A stretch of 64,000 nt of DNA from Formicarius rufipectus (taxonomy: Eukaryota > Chordata > Aves > Passeriformes > Formicariidae). The notes under the pieces were generated by a model. That model was not told the DNA's origin and made no database searches. It saw nothing but the letters and a program-made list of their open reading frames with translations. The position numbers and the translations under genes were made by a program. The stretch spans positions 412,949 through 476,948 of the forward strand of contig VXAU01001250.1 in the NCBI GenBank assembly GCA_013399695.1, given 5' to 3'. Positions 13,103 through 23,510 of this stretch are shown in pieces; within the stretch, counting starts at the first letter, position 1; each line of letters begins with the position of its first letter.

Positions 13103-13288
13103 GGCGGGCGTTGGCCAAGTGGCGTAGGCCCCCGCCTGTGGAGCCGGCTCCTCCTCTGAGGACACCGGTTCGAATCCCGAGGAACTCGCTGTCACCGTCC
13201 CAGCATGCTCGGCGGTGGCAAGATGAGCCTCAGGAGTAAAGGGGGTGGGGCCAGTTCCGCGCACACTGCGCCTCACCTAAAAAATCCA
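13103..13288 (+). mobile_element. tRNA-Leu/Ser-like SINE (not the tRNA-Ile type)
   Basis: A compact GC- and CpG-rich element of about 186 bp in AT-rich surroundings. The pol III A box TGGCCAAGTGG is at 13112-13122 and the B box GGTTCGAATCC is at 13167-13177. Their 55-bp spacing, with a CTCCTCC..GAGGA variable-arm-like hairpin just before the B box, points to a class II (Leu/Ser-like) tRNA head rather than tRNA-Ile. The T-stem and acceptor no longer pair well, so it is not a working tRNA gene. Downstream there are about 100 bp of unrelated body ending in a CCTAAAAAATCCA tail. Flanks TTGAGAGGC (13094-13102) and TTGAGCAGGC (13289-13298) look like a target-site duplication with one indel. The tail lacks CR1 octamers, so mobilisation by another LINE, such as an RTE-type element, is inferred. 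A short minus-strand open frame across it is a shadow. Confidence 0.72.
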
Positions 13289-13298
13289 TTGAGCAGGC

Positions 13299-14154
13299 TT
13301 GTCCCAAGATCTTCGTTCATGAAGTCCAGCCAACAACCTTATCATAATCAACTCAAATAGCTTATTTAGGAGTTGGTATAATCAGTCAAAATTGACGGAG
13401 ACGTGGTTAGCAGTGAGAACCAAGAAAGCCTTCTGATACACAGGAAAGTAAGAAAGGAGTCCCTAATCCTCTGAAATTTTAAAGGGGTTTGTGCCTTATA
13501 AATCCATGTACTAAAATTAAAACTGTAAGCATAATTTTCTATGTAGAAGGGGCTCTCTTTCAAACTAGTAGTGAGTAGGAGTTCCTGGCTTACATGAGCA
13601 TCATAGTTAAATTTTATGAAAGTAGTTCTTGTTGACCTGCAAGGGGGAAAGAGTGAGTGGGTTGGCTGTGTGGGTTGGAATCCTATGAAGACGAGTTCAG
13701 GAGCACCCTTTGGGTACCCACTCACCTTTGGGGTAAATGAGCAGAAGGGTACTTTGAGGTGAGTGGGAAAGAGATGGGAAGGTCAGAGTAGGGTACAGGA
13801 ATGTCAAATAGAACTGTCAAAAGATCTTTAATCAAACACTGTTTTCTTTTTTTTTTTTTCCTCTGGAAAGTTAGCAACAGAGGCAGACAACAAACATAGC
13901 AGTCTGTGAAACATTTAATTGATTCTGCTTCAAGACCTTCCAAATAAACTGGAGAAGTTATTGAAAGGAACTTCAGAGCACTTGCTGCTTCCAAAAGACG
14001 TGAGAAGTACTGGAGGCCTTGACTTCTACCAAGCTCTTCTTCCATATACACAGCAATGATGTGGCCAGGGACAAACCTGGAGTGTATCAAAACAACTACA
14101 GAGTTCTGATGGTGGTAGCTAGGGGAATTGGGGCCTAGGTTGTGTCTTCCTCAG
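13299..14154. other. Unrecognised intergenic DNA
   Basis: Two minus-strand open frames of about 120 codons (13366-13725 and 13722-14090) abut here. Neither shows a domain, signal or splice arrangement that I recognise, and the second contains a poly-K stretch from a T run. I treat the region as non-coding, possibly repeat-derived. Confidence 0.45.
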
Positions 14155-14835
14155 TTCTTCTGGTGTCTGAGAAGGACTTGGGAGTGGTTGTGATTGAGAG
14201 GCTGGGCATGAATCAGTAATGTGTGCTTGCAGACCAGTCAGCCATATTTTGGACTACAGATCAGGGTAGATGATTCTGTCCCTCTATTATACACCAGTAA
14301 GACTCCATCTGGAGTATTGCACACAGCCCTGAAGTCTCCAGCACAAGAAGGACATCCATCTGTTGGACAGAGTCCAGAGGAGGCAATCAAGATGTTTAGA
14401 GTGATGAAGCGCCTCTCTTATGAGGAAAGGCTGGGATATCGGGTTTGTTCAGCCTGAAAAAGAAAAGGTTTTGGCTTGACCAGATTGCAGTTTTCCAATG
14501 CCTAAGGGGAGCCTACAAGAAAGATGAAGTGAGATTTTTTACAAGGGCATGGAGTGACAGGACAATGGGAAAAAGTTTCAAACTGAAGGAGAGTATGTTT
14601 AGCTTAGATGTTAGAAAAAGAATCTATAGTGTGAGGGTGTTTAGGCACTGGAACAGGTTGCCCAGAGAAGTTGTGGGTGACCCATCCTTGGAAGTGTTTA
14701 AGGTCAGGTTGGACAGAGCCCTGAACAACTTGGTCTAGTGAAAGGTGTCCTTATTCACAAAAGGGAGGTTGGCATTAGATACTTTTTAATGTCTCTTCCA
14801 ACCCAACCCGTTTTCTGATTCTCTGGTTCTATGAA
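14155..14835 (+). mobile_element. CR1 LINE, 3' fragment with ORF2 C-terminus
   Basis: This is a 5'-truncated CR1 non-LTR retrotransposon. The translation in broken frames gives typical CR1 ORF2 C-terminal phrases: RLSYEERLG (around 14410-14440), a short frame ending in HWNRLPREVV (about 14649-14678), and DPSLEVFKVRLDRALNNLV. The ORF2 stop is at about 14739. The 3' end follows with CTTCCAACCC and degenerate ATTCTCTG/TTCTATGAATTC octamers. Frameshifts between 14457 and 14445 show that it is dead. CR1 moves by target-primed reverse transcription, and 5' truncation is the norm for the family. Confidence 0.9.
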
Positions 14836-15608
14836 TTCTGCCTGGGGAGATGGATAAGGTTTCCGAGAAATGGAGGAAATCAAATGTCATCAGTTCCTTC
14901 AAGAAGTAGTATCCAGATCAGTAGTTTAAATTTGGCAGTTATTGAGTTGTTATACAGTAGTTCAATTTGCTCTGCCATTTCAGGTCTTGATGTCTGTTTT
15001 CTCCTCCGAATCTAACAAAACTTTCAAAGAGAAGGCTGCACATGCAAACGAATTTTTTTGTATTTCCCAGTCATTTTGCTTACATCACATGTCTGAGAGA
15101 TTCCTTGCTCTAACGAGCTCCCCCTCGCATGTATTTTTAAAATTTAAATTAAATAACTGTATAATATTCACCTGTGCTTATGAACATTCTTCTATTTGAG
15201 ATACCAGAAACAAACATCTTTCTGACAACTTTTTAACAGCTCTGCAGTTAGTATCTTTCCATAGAAACCTCCCCACCATCAACTTGCTCTTGCCTTTGGG
15301 GTCATCTATGTAACAAAGTCCTATATTTCCTGGTAAGCTAAACTGCAGTGTTCCAAATATTAACAAAATTAACTAAATTTTTCCAATGATTAATACTGCT
15401 ATGATATGGAAATTCATGTTTTGAGGTTGCTGGTAATTCTTTTCATGTGAATGGAAACCATCATATTGACTTCAACTGGCATTAGTTCAGGTCTACAGCG
15501 CTTTCACTGCCATTGGTCTTTGAAATGCTGTATTTTCAAACAAGGTGTAAGGTTTAACTGAAAGGCTTTTAAAGCCTGTTTTGACAATCAAATATTGTTT
15601 TTATTTAT
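14836..15608. other. Unrecognised intergenic DNA
   Basis: AT-rich sequence between the CR1 and the LTR. I see no gene or repeat that I can name. Confidence 0.5.
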
Positions 15609-16297
15609 TGTGCTGGTTCAGAGTTAAAATGGCAGGAGAAATCAATCCAACTTAGAAAGGGATTGCAAGTCAGAATAACAATTTAATAAAAAATCACAAA
15701 ATACACTGATACAGGAGGAAAATTTGTTTGTGCCGAAAAAACCAGATGTACAGCCCAGCACAGTGGGGCACCAGCAGAATGGAGCTCACCAACCCTGTGC
15801 TGAGCACCTCGTGGCCCCCCTGAGTTCAAAGTAAGAAGAAAGGAAGAAACCTGCTGGTGAAAATGATGGTTGCAGTCCAGTGGTAGTCTCAGTCCGGTGA
15901 AGGCTCTGGTCCTCGTCTGGGTCTGAAGAGAGAGGTCCCAGCCCCAAAACCCCAAGCTTATATATGCTTGGGCTCAAATGGGAACGCCCAGTCAGTCCCC
16001 CAGCGTGGAGTGTTTCAAAATTGGTGATTTACTCTGTGAGGCGAATAATGGCATAATTTTTGCATCCCTAATGGCCCATTAGCAGACATGACCCCTCAGG
16101 TGGGTGGGAAGGGAAAAAAACTTCCTTATCCCACAGAAGTTCCTAAACACCCAGTTTGTAGCCTGAGGGGTTGGGTGTGACCTGGGCAGCTGCTGCAAAT
16201 GGCCCATTGTGAGCAATTCATGAGAAAAATGACATGGAGGGTTTAGAATACACACCCACACAATGACAAACTGATCCTGGCCACTATAACCAGGACA
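15609..16297 (-). mobile_element. Solo LTR of an avian endogenous retrovirus (minus strand)
   Basis: The ends form a terminal inverted repeat. The plus-strand start TGTGCTGGTT matches the reverse complement of the end AACCAGGACA at 9 of 10 bases, with canonical TG...CA borders. Read on the minus strand there is a TATA element (plus 15958-15965) centred in a 7-bp inverted repeat (CCCAAGC 15951-15957, GCTTGGG 15966-15972). A downstream ATTAAA-type poly(A) signal corresponds to the plus-strand TTTAAT at about 15682-15687. The order U3-R-U5 therefore runs from high to low coordinates. No gag, pol or env sequence adjoins it, so it is a solo LTR left by recombination. Flanking pentamers (TTTAT / TTTTC) are not identical, so no target duplication is proven. 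Two open frames inside (15683-15955 and 15786-15977) are shadows. The ends resemble ERVL-like avian LTRs, but the family is not assigned. Confidence 0.8.
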
Positions 16298-18699
16298 TTT
16301 TCCTTAATTTTTCAGAGAACTACATTTTTGTAATCACAGTTATTTCTGGGTCACAAAGTCACAGCAACTTTAATTCTGGTAAATCAAACTCTCTTTCTAA
16401 TTCCACATAATAATTGAAGCTTTATCTCTTTATGTAAAATGTTAGACAGGTGTCATATGAGAGTTCATGCAGTGGTGATTACGATTATCATAAGCAGAAA
16501 AAGAACTATAGAGGACACTGGGGACATTTCTCTTTAGATTTTTTGAGATACAAATCAGTGGGTACTGTATAACTATGAAAAATCAGCATGTTTCCTTGAC
16601 CTAATGAACTGTCTCCTGATGAACTAAATCTAAGATATTCAGCTGACATGATGTCATACTGAACTTAGTTTTGGTTATATGAACAGAAGACAGAAGAACC
16701 TACTGTGATGCTTTGGACTTGAAAACAGCCTTTAAATGTATCTTCCTATTTCAATTGTTGAAAGATTAATGTGTCTTGCAGGTTTAAGATATATCTTGCA
16801 TGTTGTGAGGTATGGTGCTATGGAGCCCATGAGTAAAAGTCTGGAATTTCTTCAAACCTTTTATTAATAATGTATGTTGGAAAGCAATTCATTCTGGCTG
16901 TCAATTGTCATTTCTTATCTGGGTGTTTCCCAATAGACAGTAGCTAGAAATATCTGGTATTTCTCCTGTGAGTAGTTTTAAGGGCTTTTTTTTTTTTTNN
17001 NNNTTTTTTTAATCTTGCTCTTCACTATCAAGAGTTAATTTGTGTTTCTGGAGTGTCTTGAAGTTATAGTGCCAGCAATATAAGATGTTGAAGCAAGAAA
17101 AGCTTGAGAGAAATTTGAAAATATGTGTTCCTTTTACTAAAATAGAAATTCTAGCACCAGACCCAAGTTCTTTTCCTAAGAATGACAGCATTATTCCCTG
17201 CTTACATGCAATATTTATAAACTTTAGCGTAACTAGATGATACTGAAAATATAAATAGACAGGGGCTGAAAGACATGGTTGGAGAGGGGACGGATTACCT
17301 ATCATGACTATGACCCATCTGCAGAACAGAAATGTCTCCTCCTAGGAGAAACAAACACTGAGAATCGATAAGTTCAAAGGAATTATGTGCAAGTGCTTAT
17401 TGTGAGTTCAGCAGATGCTTCTCTGAGAACACTCAGGTAATTAACGCAACTGAACATATTCCCTTGTACTCAAAAATTAGACCTGAAGCAGAAACCGTCC
17501 ATTTCTAATGTCCTCTGATTTTGTTTGTGCAGGAAAAGATGGAAGAGTTGAGCCTGTGCATTATGTGGGTTCTATAGAAGTCCTTCACAATTATTTAGCA
17601 GGAAGGCATGAGCTAGTGCCTGCTATTTCTTTCCTTTCTTCATTCAAAAGTTGACACAAGTACCAAAGTAGGAATGCAGGAAAAAGAAAGACCTGCCTTT
17701 TCTCACTTCACAAATACTATTTGTGCATAGCATTACAGTGTGTACTTGTATTTACCCCCTGAACTGAAGATAGTATACCAAACAAAGATATGTCATTTCT
17801 CAGTTCAGTTTCCTTAGGCAAAATCTGTGTTTCAAATTTAAAGCTGATTACCCCCTCATATTATGTATATAGCCTCCTTCTTTTCTTTCTTTTTCTTGAA
17901 TTCTTTGCCAAACAGCATTGAAACTCATCAAAGGATGGAAGAATTCAAAGGAGTAAAGTTGATGAAAACAAGTGGATGAGAAATATTCTCTTGATTAAGG
18001 CAGTAGCATGCACTGAAGCATTATTGAGAAAGAGAATAGCCACATAATACAGAGAAGCTATGAATAATCCAACTGAAAGAAAAAAATTTCATCGGCTATG
18101 ACATATTACTAGACATCAGAGAATCTGTCCACAGTCTATGAAGTAAAGTTTCATCAATTCCTCCATGGATAGAACTACTAATTTCCCAAACATAAAACCT
18201 GAGCCTTTTCAACCTCAATTCCAACCATGGTGTTCAGAAATACTGTAATTTTAAAAAAACTCCAAAAGCCCCCTGAAAAACCCCTCTGTTCCTTGCAGCT
18301 CCCTTATGTCATACCTGAGATCAAAAAGTACCCCAATATGCCACCTTCAGTTTCACAGGCAGGATAGACATAACAAAGCAGCAAGAATTAGGTTTCATGA
18401 AGTGTGAGAGCAGAAAATATTGCCCTTGCACTTACAACAGTACACTGAAATGAAAAATCAGTAGTAAAACATCGTGATATCTATTACAAGTTCAAAGTGA
18501 TTTTTTAGGGGGCTGGGAAATGCATCAATTTGCATAAGTGATGTTGCATTCCAAAACTAAATAGTTTTAGAAATGTATTTAATATCATAAAAAGGCTGCC
18601 TTAGGATCCACTTCCTTTTTATCCAGGTCACCCTTGACATTTCCTTATCCAGGAATTTTATCTTTATCCTTCAGTTTATACATTATGTTCCATGAAGAA
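16298..18699. other. Unrecognised intergenic DNA with a short assembly gap
   Basis: No gene or named repeat is visible. A 98-codon minus-strand open frame (17009-17305) shows no recognisable domain. A 5-base N run lies in a poly(T) tract at 16999. Confidence 0.5.
16999..17003. other. 5-base N run inside poly(T)
   Basis: Five N bases sit between T12+ and T7 runs. This is probably an unresolved homopolymer length rather than a real scaffold gap. Confidence 0.95.
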
Positions 18700-19010
18700 T
18701 TCAAATGGATTCCTGTATTCAAGAATAGTGAAATGGAGGATCCAGGGATCTACAGGGCAGTATACTTGACCTCAGTCCCTAGGAAGGTGATGTGGCAAAT
18801 TACCCTAGAGGGCATCAAGCTGACCAAGATCAAACATTATACCCTTCTCAAAAAGAAGACTAACAGTCCTGTAGGCTGCATTAGGAAGACCATTGACTGC
18901 AGATCAAGAGCCTTGATTCCTGTTCTCTACCCTGCCTGGTAAGACGCATCCGGGTGCTGTATTCAGATCTGGGCTTCCCAGAGAGAAATGGACATACTGG
19001 AGTATGGGAC
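18700..19010 (+). mobile_element. CR1 LINE ORF2 fragment, left part
   Basis: The sequence follows CR1 ORF2 in the RT region: an FKNSEMEDPGIYRAVYLTSVPRK-like stretch where CR1 has its 'EDPGNYRPVSLTSVPGK' type motif, then GCIRKTIDCRSR further on. The stretch between about 18835 and 18860 jumps from RT fingers to thumb-side sequence, so a large internal deletion is present. It is interrupted at 19010 by an LTR and continues at 19627. Confidence 0.85.
19006..19010. repeat. Left target-site duplication (GGGAC)
   Basis: GGGAC immediately precedes the LTR and is repeated directly after it at 19622-19626. A 5-bp duplication is what ERVL/ERV class III-type integration usually leaves. Confidence 0.85.
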
Positions 19011-19621
19011 TGTGTTAGTTTGTCTGTAGGCCTTCCCTAGAAACTGAGGGCAAAACTAAGTATTCCATATAATTCCCTTATGTAATTAGATGTATAAAAG
19101 ACAAGAAGGAGGTTCCTCCTCTCTCTTTCCTCTTCTCTCCCTTGTCGGGTCAGCACAGAGCCGGCAGCTCTCGGTATTTAGGCCTCAGCTTATCTATATG
19201 AGCTAAGGCCAGGCTGAGAGCTGTTGTCTGTGTCGGCAGAAGGAGGGAAAGCACTCATTTCTTCTAAGGGAAGTTGGTGAGTTCTTTCTGTGTTAATTGT
19301 TCTACTGAATTAATTCCTGGGATTTGATTCTGTGGGATTATTTTGTTTTTATCCTTTTTGGTCCTTTTCCCCTTCCCCTTTTCCCCTTTTTCCTTTTTGG
19401 GGGGTGTTTGGGGTGTTTGGGACTCTTTGGAATCCTTGTATTATATGTTCATAGTATTTAGTTGTATATACATGAAATATCTATAAATATATATATATAT
19501 TCCTTTACTACATTTTCTTTTTTGCTGCTTTTTTTTAACTTTGTCAGGGGTGGGGGAGGGAGACGGAAAGAGCACACCGGCTCACAGCTGTGTTTGCAGG
19601 CAGCCAAGCAAACCCGACACA
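19011..19621 (+). mobile_element. Solo LTR inserted in CR1 (611 bp)
   Basis: It starts TGTGTTAG and ends CCCGACACA (TG...CA borders, with TGTGT/ACACA as terminal inverted repeat), and is bounded by an exact 5-bp GGGAC duplication. CR1 sequence on the two sides joins smoothly when the LTR is taken out, which fixes both borders. A TATA box (TATAAAAG) is at 19093-19100, so the LTR reads on the plus strand. A C/T-rich stretch with CCTTTTCCCC repeats follows at about 19360-19400 and an AT microsatellite at about 19483-19500. I see no clear AATAAA. No internal retroviral genes remain. The CR1 here must predate the LTR. Confidence 0.9.
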
Positions 19622-19626
19622 GGGAC
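19622..19626. repeat. Right target-site duplication (GGGAC)
   Basis: Exact second copy of the 5-bp target duplication described at 19006-19010. Confidence 0.85.
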
Positions 19627-19995
19627 CAGTAGAGGATCACAAAGATACTGAAGAGACTGGAGCATTTGTCATGTGAAGGGAGGTTAAGAGGACTAGAAGA
19701 GTCAGTCTGGAGAAGAATGTGCTCAAAACAATTTTTAAAATATATGTATAAATATATTGAATGAACTGGACTCTTTTCAGTGGTGTCTATTGACATGAGG
19801 AAAGGTAATAGGCTTAAAGTGGGAAAGCCCATCCTGAATTTCAGATAAACATAAAAAAACCCTTTACTGTGGTGTCAGACTCTGTCACAGAGTTCTCAGA
19901 TCTGGGGAACCTTGGACTTATTCAAATTTGCCTGGACATGCCCCTCCTTGGACCAGCTGCTGTAGATGAGCTCTGAGCAAGAGTGGGACTGTGTT
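19627..19995 (+). mobile_element. CR1 LINE ORF2 fragment, right part
   Basis: This continues the CR1 copy broken by the LTR. It has the ORF2 C-terminal region (the area encoding the 'RLFSVVSID'-like and 'HWN'-like segments, heavily mutated) and ends in a region related to the CR1 3' part around CCTCCTTGGACCAGCTGCTG. Clean terminal octamers are not visible, so the 3' border is approximate. Confidence 0.75.
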
Positions 19996-22189
19996 TTCTC
20001 CTCTAAATCTGTGATGCCTGTGCATGTGTGTTCATGTGTGTTTCTATGTATATACTTATTCTCAGAAGAATTGCAGCCTTATAGAAAAAGACAATAGATG
20101 TAAAGGGCAAAATAGATTCAGTCTAAAGTGCTGTATATGAAAACTGTCCTGGGACTGGCAATGAAGTAAGCAAGAACTTTTAAGTTTAGTTGAAAAGAAT
20201 GATAAAAGTGCTGAAATGTAAAAGGTTAAGGGGAGCTGACTCTGAAGACTTTAATGCACTGCCTGCTGCTCTAGTTTAAACAAATCAGCAGCAAAGGTGT
20301 TTCCTTATCTGGAATGTTAATGAGGGAGAAGCAGAGAACTTTGCTAAGCAGAATTGTGGTGTGCAAAGTAATTTGTCAGTCTCTGAGAGTGCTCTGTTGC
20401 TTCAAAAAATGCAGTGACATCCTTAAATTCAAAATTATAGGAGGAGGATACAACTGTCATAGATGAAGTCAGTGGACTTTTAACTAACTTTAAATAGTCA
20501 TAAGACAATGTAAGCTGTAAGTCTGTAACCATCATAGATAAAAATATTAGTTTTGAGGGGGTTTGTTTGTTTTTGTTTTTATTGTGGGTTTGTTTTTGTT
20601 TGTTTGTTTGTTTGTTTTGGTTTTTTTAGGAAAACATATCATAAGATGTCAGCAATAGTATACTAGAGTTAAATGAGTGAAAAACAGGTTCTATGTTACA
20701 CCTGTTTGGATCAGTTTATTTAAAAAATATGATTTTTTTGTATTAACTTATCAAGAAGTCTAACAAAAAAAAAGTTCTAAACACAGTCACTTCTAGAACA
20801 ACTGGCAAATAGAAACAAAGTTCCTATACGTATAACAAAAAATTATTTTTAAGTCTACTTTATTATCCTTAGTATTTCACTTTACAAGCAGCTAAGATGC
20901 TCCCTAGGACTGAGACACCTAAAGTACTAGAGAGACAAATCACAAGAATATTCATATTGCTGCAAACAGCACACTTGGCCCACAAATCATATCAGCTTTC
21001 AACTTTGAAGGCAAACTAAGAAAATGTGGTAAGTACTTTTATCTTCAAATATTTTGATCCCTTATTGGGAACATCTTGATTTCAGGATGTGTTAGATTTT
21101 AATTATGCCAAGGAATGTGTACTTCCTTCTCTTGTCATGTGAAAGCCATTGGATGAAAGGGAAATCTACTTGGCACATATGGGTGCAACCCACACTGAAG
21201 AAGGAGTTTTCTCTGGTTTGGAACCAACTTTGATGCTAGAAAAATTGTGGGTAAGGATGGATGTCATTTTTCTGAAAGTGTTAAAGATCATTTAAGACAA
21301 ACAACTTGATGCCAGTGTCACATTGAGAAAAAAATAACTAAAGTCAAATGGAGTGGCCAGAGAACGTTTTGTTAGACTCAGAGTTTAATTTTAAAGCCAG
21401 AAAGTAACACTACAGAGTTGTCCCAAAATGATTATGAACCACCATTAACTCAGCACTAAATAAAACATAAGAAGATTGTTTGGTTTTGAATATTCTAATC
21501 TTTCCAAATTCACTGTGTGGACAAAAAAGCAGGAATGGGAATTTTCAGTCTGTTTGTATAAAATCAGAATTAAAGTGCATCTACGCAGAACTTATGCTTG
21601 AACTGGCTTCTGAGAACAGATCTTTTTTGAAAAGGAAGGGTGCAATGTCTTTTTTTTTTTTTTTAGGGGTGTGACTTAAATTAAAAGTATTATAAAATGG
21701 TACCAAAAGAAAAAAATCATAATGAAAATGGAATTATGTTGACAAGCTTTTGCCCCTTTCATGTCACTATAATCCAGGACAAATATGATATCTTATATGA
21801 ATTATTTGTCTAGATAGGTGTGTATTATCAGTACTTCTTGCAACAGTGAAAACATATTAAACTGTTTAAAAAAATAATGAAACCGTCGCTGCTAATTCAG
21901 AGAACTTTATATAAGCATTGCTGCTGCAGGGTACACTGTGAAAGGGGTTCAGTTTTTAAAGAGTAGGGTCAACTTTCAAAGTCTTATCTCAATGAAGAGG
22001 TGGTTTCATGGCAACAGTCACAAAATAAGAAAGCTATGTTTATATTAGCACATTCTATATATTCCCTATAGATAGACAAATCTTTTATTCACTATTACCA
22101 AAGTATGAAGTACATTGATTGTAAGATACATTTGCAGCATTTTCACCTAATGTAATATCAAGCTAAACTGAATGCTGGTTGATATATGG
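19996..22189. other. Unrecognised intergenic DNA with a T/G tract
   Basis: No gene is supported. It includes the T/G tract at 20553-20628 and a (TG)-flavoured stretch at about 20020-20045. The remainder is AT-rich unique-looking sequence. Confidence 0.5.
20553..20628. repeat. T/G-rich tract (TTTG)n
   Basis: GTTTGTTTGTTTTTG and (TTTG)5-type repetition. Same composition as the tracts near 11.2, 27.5 and 58.6 kb. Confidence 0.9.
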
Positions 22190-22970
22190 TCACAGGCCCT
22201 GGCGCTCCACGCAGACTTCAACAACTCTGATATTTATTGGAGACATAACATGGCTTGGCAGAGTCCAAGAAGTTTCCATTCAGCATTGAAGATAACTTTT
22301 TGATGCAAATGGTGCATAGAGGAAGAAAGCAGCAAGAAGGACTAGATCCCTAAACTTCTGGAGAACTAAATTCAACCTCTTCAAAGACCTACTTAGAGGA
22401 AGCCTATGGGATATGGCTCCAGAAAATAAGGCAGTCCAAGAGAGCTGGTCAATATTCAGCATCACTTCCTATAAGCTCAAGAACAATGTATCCACATGAG
22501 CAATAAATCAAAAAAGGGAGGCAGAATGTAGCAGGAATCTTTTAGTAAATATCAAATGCAAGAAAGAAATTTATGGGATTTAGAAAAAGGGACAGGCTAC
22601 ATGAGAGGACTATAGGAACTCTGTCAGAGTACACAGAAATGTGACATGGAAGAGCAAGGCCCACTTGGAATTGAGTCTGGAAAGGGATGTCAATGGCAAC
22701 AAGAAGTGCTTCTGCAAGTACATCAGCGGCAAACGGAAGAATAGGGAACATGTGTGGCTGCTGATGAATCAAACAGATGTCCTGATGATGGAAGACACAG
22801 AGAATGTGGAATTACTGAATGCCTTCTTTGCCTCAGTTTTTACTACTTGGGCCAGCCCTCATGAATCCCAGACCTTGTAACTAAGAGACTGATACTGGAG
22901 AAAGGAAGGCTTCCTTGTTGCAGAGGGTTGGGTTAGAGATCAGCTAGGCAGACTTAACATACATAAATCC
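22190..22970 (+). mobile_element. CR1 LINE ORF2: endonuclease end and linker (part 1)
   Basis: Decayed CR1 starting within the endonuclease domain. DFNNSDIYWR (22213-22242) matches the conserved 'DFN.PDI.W' endonuclease phrase. It is followed by an FLMQMVHR-like piece, then the linker to RT. There a 79-codon frame (22641-22880) encodes SLERDVNGNKKCFCKYISGK and a segment ending in LNAFFASVFT, both typical of CR1 between endonuclease and RT. Many stops and frameshifts show that it is non-functional. The 5' end is truncated near 22190. Interrupted at about 22971. Confidence 0.88.
22963..22970. repeat. ATAAATCC flanking repeat, left copy
   Basis: ATAAATCC occurs here and again at 23511-23518 around the insertion. 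Both copies sit in the same CR1 position ('NKS.G' motif). The repeat may extend with mismatches (CATGGTGA/TGATGGTGA), so the exact duplication length is uncertain. Confidence 0.55.
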
Positions 22971-23510
22971 GTCGGGGGGGTGATGGTGAAATACGGCAAG
23001 AGGATTATGACAGATGGAAGAAAATATACTGCCCAACTGAATGAGAAAGCAAGAGGAAGACAAATCATCGTACGGGAAGAAATTAAAAAATATAAGACTG
23101 TTCATATAGGACTGTTTATTTGTTGTAGTAACGGGTTTTTAAAGTGGTTTTCTAGTAGTTTCCCATACTGTAATAGAGTTGTATAGAAGTTTTGTGATTG
23201 GCTGATCTGTGGTGCAGTGGACCAGTTCCCTATTTGTTCATGTTGCACCCCTTCGTTGCACATATGGTTGTGAATCCACCCACTCCTGCCCAGGTTGGAA
23301 GGTTCCCTCCTACCCTTTCCCTTGTTTGCCAAGTCCCACCCCTTTTTCCAGACAGTTCCACAGCCCCTCTATAAAGGAGAGTGGTGTGCTTTGAATAAAG
23401 GCTCACTCCTTTTCACCTCGGGCACTTGCAAGACCTCTTTTTTGAACCCTTCCTCTATTGCCGCAAATAGTGATAGAGGGCCCTTCCCTTATCAGCCTGC
23501 CATGGCCAAG
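22971..23510 (+). mobile_element. LTR-like insertion inside CR1
   Basis: About 540 bp of non-CR1 sequence interrupts the CR1 reading path. It carries a retroviral-type promoter layout: an inverted CCAAT box (ATTGG, 23197-23201), a TATA element (CTATAAAG, about 23369-23376) and an AATAAA poly(A) signal at 23394-23399. The last two are only about 20 bp apart, which fits an LTR with a short R region. Borders are not resolved. I see no clean TG...CA pair, only the ATAAATCC repeats at each side. It could also be an LTR plus some internal sequence. Open frames here (22980-23186 and 23209-23394) are not meaningful. Confidence 0.6.

Noticed and set aside
13103..13190. A functional class II tRNA gene (Leu or Ser)
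   Set aside because: A and B boxes are present, but the T stem and acceptor arm do not pair well. The element continues into an unrelated body and is flanked by a probable target duplication, so a SINE is the better reading.
13366..14090. Two adjacent minus-strand frames of about 120 codons as a split gene
   Set aside because: No shared domain, no convincing splice sites, and one contains a poly-K run from a T homopolymer.
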